Below, piece by piece: positions 52,139 to 58,978 of a DNA stretch of 64,000 nucleotides. The notes below the pieces were generated by a model. That model was not told the origin of the DNA and did no database searches. It saw only the letters and a list, made by a program, of their open reading frames with translations. The position numbers were made by a program, and so were the translations under genes. Positions within the stretch are counted from its first letter, which is position 1. Each line of letters starts with the position of its first letter. The stretch covers positions 124,001 through 188,000 of the forward strand of contig SVMM01000006.1 of assembly GCA_015067435.1 (NCBI GenBank), in the 5' to 3' direction. Source of the DNA: Oscillospiraceae bacterium. Lineage in GTDB: Bacteria > Bacillota > Clostridia > Oscillospirales > Oscillospiraceae.

Positions 52139-53137
52139 ATCTTTCTGTTTACAGGATGCTTTTAAAACCCAGACAGGCTTTTCTGCGTCCCAAACAACAT
52201 AAAAATCATTTGAATACCAGTAACCGCCGCCATGCTTTGGATGCGTGTACTTTCCCACGATTCGACCATGCGGATTATAATCCTCCCGAAACATCTTTCC
52301 GTCATTTCCCCTTATAATCATTTCTTTGCCATCTGTAGTCCGCTTAATAACCATCCAAGCATATTCGGGACTCCATAATTCATAAACGGTGAATCCATCG
52401 GTATTAGTTGGGGCTTTTGGTGTTTCAACATATTCTCCTATGTACAGTAGTTTGCTTGGATCCTCGCAGGCATATTGCACGAACTCCGCAATGCTCAAAG
52501 TCTTGTTGTAGTTCGTGAAAAAAGTTGAAAATCTTTGATATGCGTTGGTAACGCGTTCCATGACATAGGATTCATCATCGCTATCCTCATCATCAGACAG
52601 CTGAAAATAGATCGTGGCTTCTTCGCTATGAAGATTCATTTCTCGAAACAGTTTCTTTGCGTATGACCAGTGATACTTTCCACCATCCATATCAGAGATT
52701 TTTCCACAATGAAACTCCTCGATCAAATCGAACACCCAAATTACCGAGTAACCACATGAGGCGTAGAACCTGTTCCGATCACGAAATTCATCTATTGTGA
52801 TTGCGCTATGCTGAAACTCAATAACAGTATCGTTGATAAGGATATCAGCAATGTGTTTTTGCCCACCCCTTGACAAAACTCTTTCGTAGCATTCGGACGG
52901 AAAGCGCTTTTGCCAACTAATATGCCAGTCAGTTTTGTCATAATTCCAATCGTCGCTGCATGGGGCAATACCCTTTTCGTTCCTGCCCCTTGGTCCGATA
53001 TGGGAGAAATGATGTTCACGAATCTCCCCGCGTTTCTGCAAAAGAGCCTGCCCACAAATGGGACAATAGCACTGGGTGCTTCGCTGGACCGTGTCGATTA
53101 AAACGGGCTGTCCGTATCGGTCAACTGCTTTAATCAT
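52097..53137 (-). CDS. CoiA-like nuclease-family protein
   Basis: The 346-residue protein has a zinc-ribbon-like start (TQCYCPICGQALLQKRGEIR, EHHFSH) and then a PD-(D/E)xK-like core (HIADILINDTVIEFQHSAIT) with RNRFYASCGYSVIWVFDL. This is the layout of CoiA, a competence-linked nuclease-fold protein. Being on a mobile island without other com genes, it is more likely an accessory or defence gene. Its C-terminal codons (SAKSAPL) come from boundary repeat E, so the tail may be altered by the insertion event. It has a GGAG site at 53137. Confidence 0.75.
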   Translation of the reverse strand: MIKAVDRYGQPVLIDTVQRSTQCYCPICGQALLQKRGEIREHHFSHIGPRGRNEKGIAPCSDDWNYDKTDWHISWQKRFPSECYERVLSRGGQKHIADILINDTVIEFQHSAITIDEFRDRNRFYASCGYSVIWVFDLIEEFHCGKISDMDGGKYHWSYAKKLFREMNLHSEEATIYFQLSDDEDSDDESYVMERVTNAYQRFSTFFTNYNKTLSIAEFVQYACEDPSKLLYIGEYVETPKAPTNTDGFTVYELWSPEYAWMVIKRTTDGKEMIIRGNDGKMFREDYNPHGRIVGKYTHPKHGGGYWYSNDFYVVWDAEKPVWVLKASCKQKDQLPSSQSAKSAPL

Positions 53138-53171
53138 CTAAACTCCTTTCGACCATAAGCGATAATTGCTT

Positions 53172-53477
53172 CTACTCGTTTAGAGATGCCCATATGCCTG
53201 TAGCGTTGTTGCAAACCAGTTCCATTTTTTCAATTTGTTCGTCGCTAAAATCGTAATGTTTCATCTTCCCGTTAGGCTGGATATCAACTACGGATTTTGA
53301 CTTCATCGCATTAACCCACTTGCTTGCAGAGTCCATTAAATACTCTGCGATAGCCTCGTTGGCAATCGAGCTAAGAGATGTTGAGTATCCAAACATCTCT
53401 TGCAGTAGGCTTGAATAATCAGAAAAGACATCTATCAAGCTTTCGTCCAGTCTGATACTTTTTACTTGCTTTGCCAT
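53172..53477 (-). CDS. Ribbon-helix-helix-like small protein
   Basis: The 101-residue protein begins MAKQVKSIRLDESLIDVFSD, a strand then helix pattern like ribbon-helix-helix repressors. A second helix follows (STSLSSIANEAIAEYLMDSA). The C-terminal 40 residues are unrecognised (DIQPNGKMKHYDFSDEQIEK). It starts 5 nt after GGAGGTG, under a promoter flanked by a GTATTAC inverted repeat, so it is probably a self-repressor. It ends 34 nt before the CoiA-like gene, and both read the same way. Confidence 0.65.
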   Translation of the reverse strand: MAKQVKSIRLDESLIDVFSDYSSLLQEMFGYSTSLSSIANEAIAEYLMDSASKWVNAMKSKSVVDIQPNGKMKHYDFSDEQIEKMELVCNNATGIWASLNE

Positions 53478-53505
53478 ATCAGCACCTCCATTATGTCATA
53501 TTACA

Positions 53506-53545
53506 CATATAGCACATTGTATTACGTTTGTCAATATAGTAATAC
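53506..53545 (-). promoter_or_regulatory. Promoter with GTATTAC inverted repeat
   Basis: On the minus strand, TTGACA (53529-53534) and TATATG (53506-53511) are 17 bp apart. GTATTAC (53519-53525) and GTAATAC (53539-53545) flank the -35, a likely operator for the small protein it drives. Confidence 0.65.
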
Positions 53546-53667
53546 GATGTGCACGCAGAATTAAATCTCCTGGGTTCTTTGCTTATAACATCCAAAACTC
53601 TTTCACACTTGAAGCGCAGAGGGAAGAAAGCTACACTATCGGAGCGGACTAAAACCTGCAAGAAGTA

Positions 53668-54189
53668 TCAACGGTCTCTGATCGGCGGCAGGAACATCAC
53701 AGGTAGCCCCTGCTCCCTTGCATACTCCATCGCCCTATCCACGGTGTCGCCGCGCGCTGTGGCAGGATCGTAGGCAGCAAGCACCATGTCGGCATAGTCG
53801 ATGATCTTGCGGTAGGCATCGTATTCGCACTCCGGCGTCCGGCGCGGACTTGCCGCTTCCATGATGGTGCAGTCCTCCAGCAGCTTGAAATAGCGATCCC
53901 GAAGATACGGCGCCCACTTCGTCGCCTGCTCTTCGTGCGGCGTCACGACAAAGAGCATGAGATCCGGGTCGGTCTGCCGCAGGGCGTTGACGCACTCGCC
54001 GGCATACAGGCCGACGCCGCAGTCCGCGACGACGGCAAACCGCGTCACGCCCTGTTGCCGCAACTCCATGATCTTCTGCGCCAGTTCCATCTTGAGATTC
54101 TGACAATCGCGGTCCTCTTCGTCAAAGCCCCAAGGAAAACGCATCGGGGGCTGGCCGAGGACGGCGCAAGTGAGGTGTTCGCTTTCCAT
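53668..54189 (-). CDS. SLOG/YpsA-like (DUF1273) protein
   Basis: The 173-residue Rossmann-like protein has VVADCGVGLYAGECVNAL, then CEYDAYRKIIDYADMVLAAY and GLPVMFLPPI. The layout matches YpsA/DUF1273 proteins of the SLOG superfamily, thought to bind nucleotides or their derivatives. It starts at ATG 54189, 8 nt after AAAGG. It is divergent from the Xre gene across a TTAACCCTTTT inverted repeat. A damaged copy lies at 47275-47483. Confidence 0.78.
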   Translation of the reverse strand: MESEHLTCAVLGQPPMRFPWGFDEEDRDCQNLKMELAQKIMELRQQGVTRFAVVADCGVGLYAGECVNALRQTDPDLMLFVVTPHEEQATKWAPYLRDRYFKLLEDCTIMEAASPRRTPECEYDAYRKIIDYADMVLAAYDPATARGDTVDRAMEYAREQGLPVMFLPPIRDR

Positions 54190-54234
54190 ATCCGTTACCT
54201 TTCGCCGCTTTCTGTTCTGTAAGATACAGGGCGA

Positions 54235-54271
54235 TTAACCCTTTTCGGTTATTTTAACTCAAAAGGGTTAA
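54235..54271. promoter_or_regulatory. Operator-like dyad between SLOG and Xre genes
   Basis: TTAACCCTTTT (54235-54245) and AAAAGGGTTAA (54261-54271) form a perfect 11-bp inverted repeat, 15 bp apart, in the 132-bp divergent gap. It is a likely site for the Xre repressor controlling both genes. Confidence 0.65.
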
Positions 54272-54321
54272 TCTTTTCAAGTGCAAACGGGTATCCTCGG
54301 ACATGGAAAGAGGTGATGCCC

Positions 54322-54564
54322 GTGACTATCGGAGAGGCGGTTAAGGCGCGCGTGCTGGAGCTATGCCATAAAAAGGGCCTGACAATCAACCGGCTGAGTA
54401 TTGTCAGCGGCATCACGCAATCCACGGTGAACAACTTTATCAGCGGCAGAAATCACAGTATTACGCTCTCGACGCTCAAAAAACTCTGCGACGGTATGGA
54501 AATCACCATACCGGAGTTCTTCTCATCTGAATTGTTTGAGGATTTGGAGCAAGAGGTCAGATAA
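54322..54564 (+). CDS. Xre-family HTH regulator
   Basis: The 80-residue protein is one Cro/C1 helix-turn-helix: EAVKARVLELCHKKGLTINR, SGITQSTVNNFISGRNHS, then LKKLCDGMEITIPEFF. I favour GTG 54322, 6 nt after AGAGGTG. An in-frame ATG at 54316 adds two residues but is too close to the site. It is divergent from the SLOG gene and convergent with the HipA-like gene, with a terminator after it. Confidence 0.82.
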   Translation: MTIGEAVKARVLELCHKKGLTINRLSIVSGITQSTVNNFISGRNHSITLSTLKKLCDGMEITIPEFFSSELFEDLEQEVR

Positions 54565-54593
54565 TCCCGGGCAGAAGGGCATAGAACAAAAAG

Positions 54594-54645
54594 AAAGCTG
54601 GAACAGGAGATCGTTTTAAAACGAATCGTCCTGTTCCAGCTTTTC
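54594..54645. terminator. Bidirectional terminator
   Basis: AAAGCTGGAACAGGA (54594-54608) pairs perfectly with 54629-54643, with CGTTTTAAAACG in the loop. T runs lie on both sides. It separates the Xre gene from the convergent HipA-like gene. Confidence 0.88.
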
Positions 54646-54655
54646 TATGCGTCGT

Positions 54656-54683
54656 TTCTTTGCCTATAGCTGCGCATTTTGCT
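54656..54683 (+). repeat. Boundary repeat, copy F
   Basis: TTTCTTTGCCTATAGC is followed by TGCGCATTTTGC. It lies between the SLOG/Xre block and the HipA-like block. Confidence 0.6.
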
Positions 54684-54692
54684 TCCAGCTTA

Positions 54693-55508
54693 TCACGCTC
54701 TGAAATATATGGGGTATTTGCGCATCTGCTCCCGCAGGGTCGTTTCAACGCGCCGCAGGATCGCGTCATCGTATATGCCCGCCAACGCCGCAAGCGCATC
54801 GGAGACGTCATGATGATCAAAGCTCAAACACAGCTGCATACCGTAAAGCTGCTCCGCCGCGCTGATCTGCTCGTCAAAATCCCTGTGAAACGGCTTGGCC
54901 TGTACGCGGGAGATACACGCAAACACGTCCTCGTCCAACGGATAATCATTCAGATCGGACAGAAGGGACAGGCCGTTATCAAAAACGGGGCACAGGCGGA
55001 ATACACCGGTCGCCTGATTGCGGATGACCGCCAGATTGTTTGTATGCCGGTCTTCGTTGAGAAACAGCCCGTCCAACTCCAACAGTCTCGTCAAATAGGC
55101 ACCGATGCCGTCAAGCCCCGTCACGGACTCTACAAACTCGACCGTGTAACGGATCTGCTCCGTCGCCTCCGGCATCCTTGCAAGCGTCTGCGCAAGTCCC
55201 TGGCCGTGAAAGGCGCGGTGCAGGCGCTCAAAGGGGATCAACTCTTCGCTCTTGGCCCGGAAGTTGCGGCTGGAGCACCCGGCGCGCGTCTGCGCGTCAT
55301 ACTGGATGTTCACGATGTCGTAGAGGACAAAGTCCGGAACATTGCTCTTTTCCAGCAGATGTGAGATTACGACCTCGGCGAGCGCCTCATACCCCATGTG
55401 GTCCGCTTTATACCAAACGCCGCCTGCTTCCCACTTGGGCTGGTCGCCTTTGGAGGTGTGCCCCTGAATCGGCGCGGGTGCAACCGTGCTCAAATCAATG
55501 AGATTCAT
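54693..55508 (-). CDS. HipA-like kinase
   Basis: The 271-residue protein resembles the kinase core of HipA. A glycine-rich start (GHTSKGDQPKWEAGGVWYKA) carries the ATP-binding Lys. The catalytic loop FLNEDRHTNNLAV is near residue 165, and the metal-binding FRLCPVFDNGLSLLSD near 188. HipA toxins phosphorylate tRNA synthetases or other targets. This one lacks the separate N-terminal subdomain, as in split HipS/HipT forms. It overlaps the HTH gene by 14 nt, with AAGGAGG in it, and should be neutralised by that partner. Confidence 0.72.
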   Translation of the reverse strand: MNLIDLSTVAPAPIQGHTSKGDQPKWEAGGVWYKADHMGYEALAEVVISHLLEKSNVPDFVLYDIVNIQYDAQTRAGCSSRNFRAKSEELIPFERLHRAFHGQGLAQTLARMPEATEQIRYTVEFVESVTGLDGIGAYLTRLLELDGLFLNEDRHTNNLAVIRNQATGVFRLCPVFDNGLSLLSDLNDYPLDEDVFACISRVQAKPFHRDFDEQISAAEQLYGMQLCLSFDHHDVSDALAALAGIYDDAILRRVETTLREQMRKYPIYFRA

Positions 55509-56094
55509 GTGCCATTGCCTCCTTGGGATAGTATTGGAACTTGATCCACAGATTGTCCTCTGAGATACGCCCCTGCGTTTTCTCGACGATTTGCAGGGGA
55601 TCGTAGTCCGTCAGTCCCATCTCGCGTAGAATTTGCCTGCAATTTCCGCGGCTTTTCGGAAAGCAGCGATCCTGGAGAAATATCTCAAGGTCCTCCCAGC
55701 TCGGATGCTCGTTGACGCCAAACGCCCGATGCAGCAGATCGTTTGTCTTGTTCTCTATGAACACGCGACGGTTCAGAAAATCGAGGTCGATCACCGTACA
55801 GGGATGCTGGCGGAACATATAGTTCATGCGCAGCGTGCAGCCCTCGCGCGGTTTGGGAGAAAGATACCGCCCGATCACCTGCCGCGAGGCATGGTAACGC
55901 CGCGCGATCTCATTCACGGTGACGCCCTCGCTGCGAAGACGTTCCATGTCTGCGATCTCCGCCGCGCTGAATCGCTTCTTCCGCCCGGCGTTGCGCGGGT
56001 TCTTTTGACTTGTTTTCTCTGCGATCTCACGCAGCTGCGCCACATCATCCGTGCCGAACAGCTCTACACAGAGCTTCCTGTAGTCCGTCGCCAT
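55495..56094 (-). CDS. HTH protein paired with the HipA-like kinase
   Basis: This 199-residue protein has a resolvase-like HTH at about 35-75 (RFSAAEIADMERLRSEGVTV, NEIARRYHASRQVIGRYL). Its C-terminal part of about 115 residues (FLNRRVFIENKTNDLLHRAF, NLWIKFQYYP) may contact the kinase. It is the first gene of the pair and follows a consensus promoter with a 12-bp dyad, so it is probably antitoxin and autorepressor. I use ATG 56094. GTG 56103 is in frame. Confidence 0.68.
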   Translation of the reverse strand: MATDYRKLCVELFGTDDVAQLREIAEKTSQKNPRNAGRKKRFSAAEIADMERLRSEGVTVNEIARRYHASRQVIGRYLSPKPREGCTLRMNYMFRQHPCTVIDLDFLNRRVFIENKTNDLLHRAFGVNEHPSWEDLEIFLQDRCFPKSRGNCRQILREMGLTDYDPLQIVEKTQGRISEDNLWIKFQYYPKEAMAHESH

Positions 56095-56111
56095 GTCTCT
56101 CACCGCCGTTC

Positions 56112-56167
56112 ATAATGCAACTAATTTAATATAGTTGCATTATATGGCCGCGCAACGAAGATGTCAA
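56112..56167 (-). promoter_or_regulatory. Promoter and operator of the HTH/HipA-like pair
   Basis: TTGACA (56162-56167) and TATAAT (56139-56144) are a perfect pair with a 17-bp spacer on the minus strand. Covering the -10 and start region is a 12-bp perfect inverted repeat (56112-56123 with 56132-56143, arm ATAATGCAACTA), a likely autorepressor site. Confidence 0.82.
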
Positions 56168-56285
56168 GAAGAATCGTTCGACACACGTCCCTACCGCTTT
56201 CGACCTTGGCAAGCCTGCGGTGCGGTGTTATAATACCATGTTGGAAGTGATGACGATTTGATGTTTTCTTTTCGGGGGGTACAAA

Positions 56286-57056
56286 ATGACATTCAAAACC
56301 GGTTCGAGCTGGAAAGCCTGCTTTGATGACACTAACGGGCGCTACTTTTGCGAATACGGCGGGACTATGGCGTACGATCTGTACGAGATAACGAAAGAGC
56401 AGTTCGACAGGATCACCGAAGGGATGACAGAGTATGAAGTTTACAAGATCGTAGATGGGGGAAGGCATCTGTTTATGTCGGCAGATGACCGCTGCGGTCC
56501 GCCTTATTCGATAGCTTTTGATGATGATTACGAAAAGCTGTGCCCCTGGGCCAAGGTCATGAAAGCGGGAAGGACCTGGTCGGATGAGCTGACGGACGCC
56601 GCGGTGGAAATCTTTGCTTCCGAGGAAAACAACCGCGAGCAAAGGCGCAAAAAGCGCGAAGAACGCCAGAAAAAACAAAAAGAACAACAGCAAGGGAGGA
56701 TCTGCCCTATGCAATTCATCTGCTATCCCAAATGCACGACCTGCCAGAAGGCAAAGAAGTGGCTGGACGCAAACGGTGTCGCCTACGACGAGCGCCACAT
56801 CAAGGATGACAAACCCACACTTGCCGAGCTGAAGGCGTGGCACAAGCAAAGTGGTCTTCCGCTCAAGAAGTTCTTCAACACCAGCGGACTTCAGTACAAG
56901 GAGCTGCACCTGAAGGACAAGCTCCCGACCATGAGCGAGGAGGAGCAGTTTAAGCTGCTTGCGTCCGACGGGATGCTCGTCAAGCGCCCGCTTCTCGTTG
57001 GCGACGGCTTCGTGCTGGTGGGGTTCAAGGAAGAGGAATGGAAAGCGCGGGTTTGA
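56286..57056 (+). CDS. Unknown N-terminal domain fused to ArsC/Spx-like domain
   Basis: The 256-residue frame has two parts. Residues 1-125 are unrecognised (AYDLYEITKEQFDRITEGMT) and end in a charged linker (REQRRKKREERQKKQKEQQQ). Residues 142-256 form a thioredoxin-fold protein of the ArsC/YffB/Spx type (CYPKCTTCQKAKKWLDANGV, LVKRPLLVGDGFVLVGFKEE) with a Cys-Thr-Thr-Cys. This part is preceded by AAGGGAGG and an in-frame ATG at 56709, so a separate 115-residue protein, the normal family size, can be made. Arsenate reduction is not shown. A redox or regulatory role is equally possible. Confidence 0.78.
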   Translation: MTFKTGSSWKACFDDTNGRYFCEYGGTMAYDLYEITKEQFDRITEGMTEYEVYKIVDGGRHLFMSADDRCGPPYSIAFDDDYEKLCPWAKVMKAGRTWSDELTDAAVEIFASEENNREQRRKKREERQKKQKEQQQGRICPMQFICYPKCTTCQKAKKWLDANGVAYDERHIKDDKPTLAELKAWHKQSGLPLKKFFNTSGLQYKELHLKDKLPTMSEEEQFKLLASDGMLVKRPLLVGDGFVLVGFKEEEWKARV

Positions 57057-57059
57057 TTA

Positions 57060-57109
57060 TTCTTTGACTATGGCGGCGCAGATTTTGCGGATTGAGACGA
57101 AGGCAGTTG
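57060..57109 (+). repeat. Boundary repeat, copy G (fullest)
   Basis: TTCTTTGACTATGGCGGCGC continues AGATTTTGCGGATTGAGACG, then AAGGCAGTTG. It starts 3 nt after the ArsC-like stop and has the highest match to copies A, D and E. Confidence 0.65.
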
Positions 57110-57136
57110 TTCGGGAACACTGAACAACTGCCTTCG
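57100..57136 (+). terminator. Terminator-like hairpin
   Basis: AAGGCAGTTGTTC (57100-57112) pairs perfectly with 57122-57134. No long T run follows. It overlaps repeat G and probably ends the ArsC-like transcript. Confidence 0.55.
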
Positions 57137-57215
57137 TTAGATGCTTACAAAGGAGCGCAAACGCCTTGTGCTTTTTTGCAATTAAATTTATGATAACATT
57201 TTCCTGCTTGGGCGA

Positions 57216-57674
57216 CTACGAGTTTGCTTGAATAAGCTTGCTGTAGACATTGTGTTCTGGGAGCCACTCCTCACTATACAAATCCATAAGATCAGACAAC
57301 TTGATAACTGGCGAAAAGCATTCTCTGTATAAAGCCGTCTGAGTTTGCCGGTCAAGTTTGAATGAGATGTCGTACAACTTTCCGGCCTTTGTGCGGCGGA
57401 TCATTCCATGATCAATGAAAAATTTGATGATTCTCTTATGGGCAGCCAGATCGTCACAGTTTAAGTAGAAACATGCCACACCTTCATCCTCACTATCTGC
57501 TCGCTTTGCTTCAGGCACTATGCCGCCTTCCACTGCCTGTCTGCACAGTTCCTCGGCATGTTGTTTTCCTTCTGGACCTTTAAAAAAGTACATCCATTTG
57601 CCGCACTTATTGTCATCCAGTCCTGAATCGTTTCCCACGAAATAGCGCCATCCGCCTTGATCTATCTTTTTCAT
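57216..57674 (-). CDS. Hypothetical protein, 152 residues
   Basis: Not recognised. It is soluble and mixed alpha-beta (RYFVGNDSGLDDNKCGKWMY, HKRIIKFFIDHGMIRRTKAG). It follows the 57698 gene by 23 nt and is probably its operon partner. It is A/T-richer than the chromosome. Confidence 0.6.
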   Translation of the reverse strand: MKKIDQGGWRYFVGNDSGLDDNKCGKWMYFFKGPEGKQHAEELCRQAVEGGIVPEAKRADSEDEGVACFYLNCDDLAAHKRIIKFFIDHGMIRRTKAGKLYDISFKLDRQTQTALYRECFSPVIKLSDLMDLYSEEWLPEHNVYSKLIQANS

Positions 57675-57697
57675 TATTTCTCTACGCCTCCCGCAAA

Positions 57698-58438
57698 TTA
57701 TTGCAAATACTCCGCGAATATTTCATCAAGTTTTTTATACAGCCCCTCAATATAAGCACCGCTATATAACTCTTTCACATCCGGAGTATCATCAAGGTTA
57801 TTCATTTTTAGATACGCCTTATACTCCTCTGACTCAAAATACATCATCCCTGTTTCATAGCATCCATCCCCAAACGCATCTCTAACAAAAGAAATGAGTT
57901 GATCACGCATCTGCATTGGAAAATCAAATGCGGCTTTCCTGATTTCCTGAATCAAGCTGTCCCGATATTCAAAGGGGTGTGGCTGATTGCCTAAGTATCT
58001 GAAGCCCTCCTGCGTAAGTGGGATACCTGCCATAAGCCATATTTCTGGATTCCAATATTCCAGCCCACGGATCATATCACACATCTTTTCGTATATTGTT
58101 CTGGCAGAATCCCTTTCTCTGCTCTCAATGATTCTCGCATTCATACTTGCTTCCTCCGATAATTCTTTCTCCGACGTAATTGCTGTTAACAACCCGCCAC
58201 GGGGAAATCCAAGCAAATCTTCAAGCCTTTCGACTCTTTCAAGGTTTTCGGGAGCATCGTCCTCTTTGAGCCATGCATAAAAAGCAGATCTGCTTCCTAT
58301 GCCCTTTTCGTCAAGCAATTTGATTACTGCTGCTTGTGTTCCCCGCTTTTGCCGCTTGTTCCATTCTTTCAAAGCTTTAAAGTTGAAGGAATACAGCCCT
58401 CCTTCTTTTTTGTACTCACGTTTTTTCTTCGCGATCAC
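57698..58438 (-). CDS. Hypothetical protein with HTH-like N-terminus
   Basis: The 246-residue protein has a likely DNA-binding start (LKEWNKRQKRGTQAAVIKLL, GIGSRSAFYAWLKEDDAPEN, VERLEDLLGFPRGGLLTAIT) resembling an Xre-type HTH. The C-terminal part of about 130 residues is unknown and rich in Tyr and acidic residues. I place the start at GTG 58438, 8 nt after GAGGAG. A GTG at 58468 is in frame. With the gene at 57216 it may form a two-gene module. Confidence 0.6.
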   Translation of the reverse strand: MIAKKKREYKKEGGLYSFNFKALKEWNKRQKRGTQAAVIKLLDEKGIGSRSAFYAWLKEDDAPENLERVERLEDLLGFPRGGLLTAITSEKELSEEASMNARIIESRERDSARTIYEKMCDMIRGLEYWNPEIWLMAGIPLTQEGFRYLGNQPHPFEYRDSLIQEIRKAAFDFPMQMRDQLISFVRDAFGDGCYETGMMYFESEEYKAYLKMNNLDDTPDVKELYSGAYIEGLYKKLDEIFAEYLQ

Positions 58439-58583
58439 AAAATCATCTCCTCGCAGCAAAGCGTGCACACTCGTTTGAGATGAGTAAAGCTTATCAAATA
58501 AGGATCGAAAAAGATAGTTCTGATTTTGAGATAATTAGAATCCGTACCATCAGGACCAAAAGCCGGTGAAACGAAAGGGTTTC

Positions 58584-58612
58584 TTCTTTGTCTATAGCGC
58601 CCCAAATTTTGC
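58584..58612 (+). repeat. Boundary repeat, copy H
   Basis: TTCTTTGTCTATAGC is followed by GCCCCAAATTTTGC. It is the last copy, 0.23 kb inside the right end of the island. Confidence 0.55.
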
Positions 58613-58711
58613 ACTTGTAATTCGGCGAAACCTATGCTACACTACGCCAAACACGATGGGGGAACGAAATGGGCCGGACACGCTGCGGAAGCGAAATTCC
58701 GCGTGCGCGTC

Positions 58712-58730
58712 TGACCCATTTTTTGACCCA
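58712..58730 (+). repeat. Right TGACCCA pair, candidate integrase arm sites
   Basis: TGACCCA at 58712-58718 and 58724-58730 repeat with the 12-bp period seen at 27775-27793, in the same orientation, 114 bp inside the right attachment repeat. Confidence 0.5.
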
Positions 58731-58843
58731 GAACAGAAAATGAGGGAGTGGATTGGGTGGACAACGTATCAGTTTTCCAAACTTTTAGCCGACACAACAG
58801 CACGAAATCGACTGCAAATCATGTAATTTCCGAACGGACGCAC

Positions 58844-58892
58844 CCTCATAACCCGGAGGTCGCAGGTTCAAGTCCTGCCTCCGCAACCAGAA
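58844..58892 (+). repeat. attR: right 49-bp attachment repeat (tRNA-fMet 3' fragment)
   Basis: This is a fragment of an initiator tRNA from the anticodon loop (CTCATAA) through CCA to four bases beyond. It matches 27655-27703 except for two positions, 58862 (C for T) and 58876 (G for A), which form a C-G instead of a T-A pair in the T stem. It lacks the 5' half, so it cannot make a tRNA. It marks the right end of the island. Confidence 0.88.
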
Positions 58893-58927
58893 AAACACCT
58901 GATTTCGCCAGAAATCAGGTGTTTTTG
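58891..58927 (+). terminator. Terminator after the right attachment repeat
   Basis: CACCTGATTT pairs with AAATCAGGTG (58894-58920), flanked by A and T runs with one bulged G. It was probably the terminator of the tRNA operon before the island inserted. Confidence 0.8.
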
Positions 58928-58978
58928 CAACTTTTTGGGCCATTTCGAGACGCCACGGCTCCCCCCGTTTTAAGCCCA

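Larger units (their letters stand above)
58439..58843. other. Non-coding right end of the island
   Basis: No gene with a plausible start is seen. The stretch holds boundary repeat H and a TGACCCA pair. It resembles the integrase-binding arm region of an element end. Confidence 0.55.

Noticed and set aside
58844-58888. Second functional tRNA-fMet
   Set aside because: Only the 3' part from the anticodon loop is present. The sequence before it does not supply the acceptor, D arm or full anticodon stem.
29516-58892. Conjugative element (ICE) able to transfer itself
   Set aside because: No VirB4, coupling protein or other T4SS gene is seen, so only mobilization is supported.
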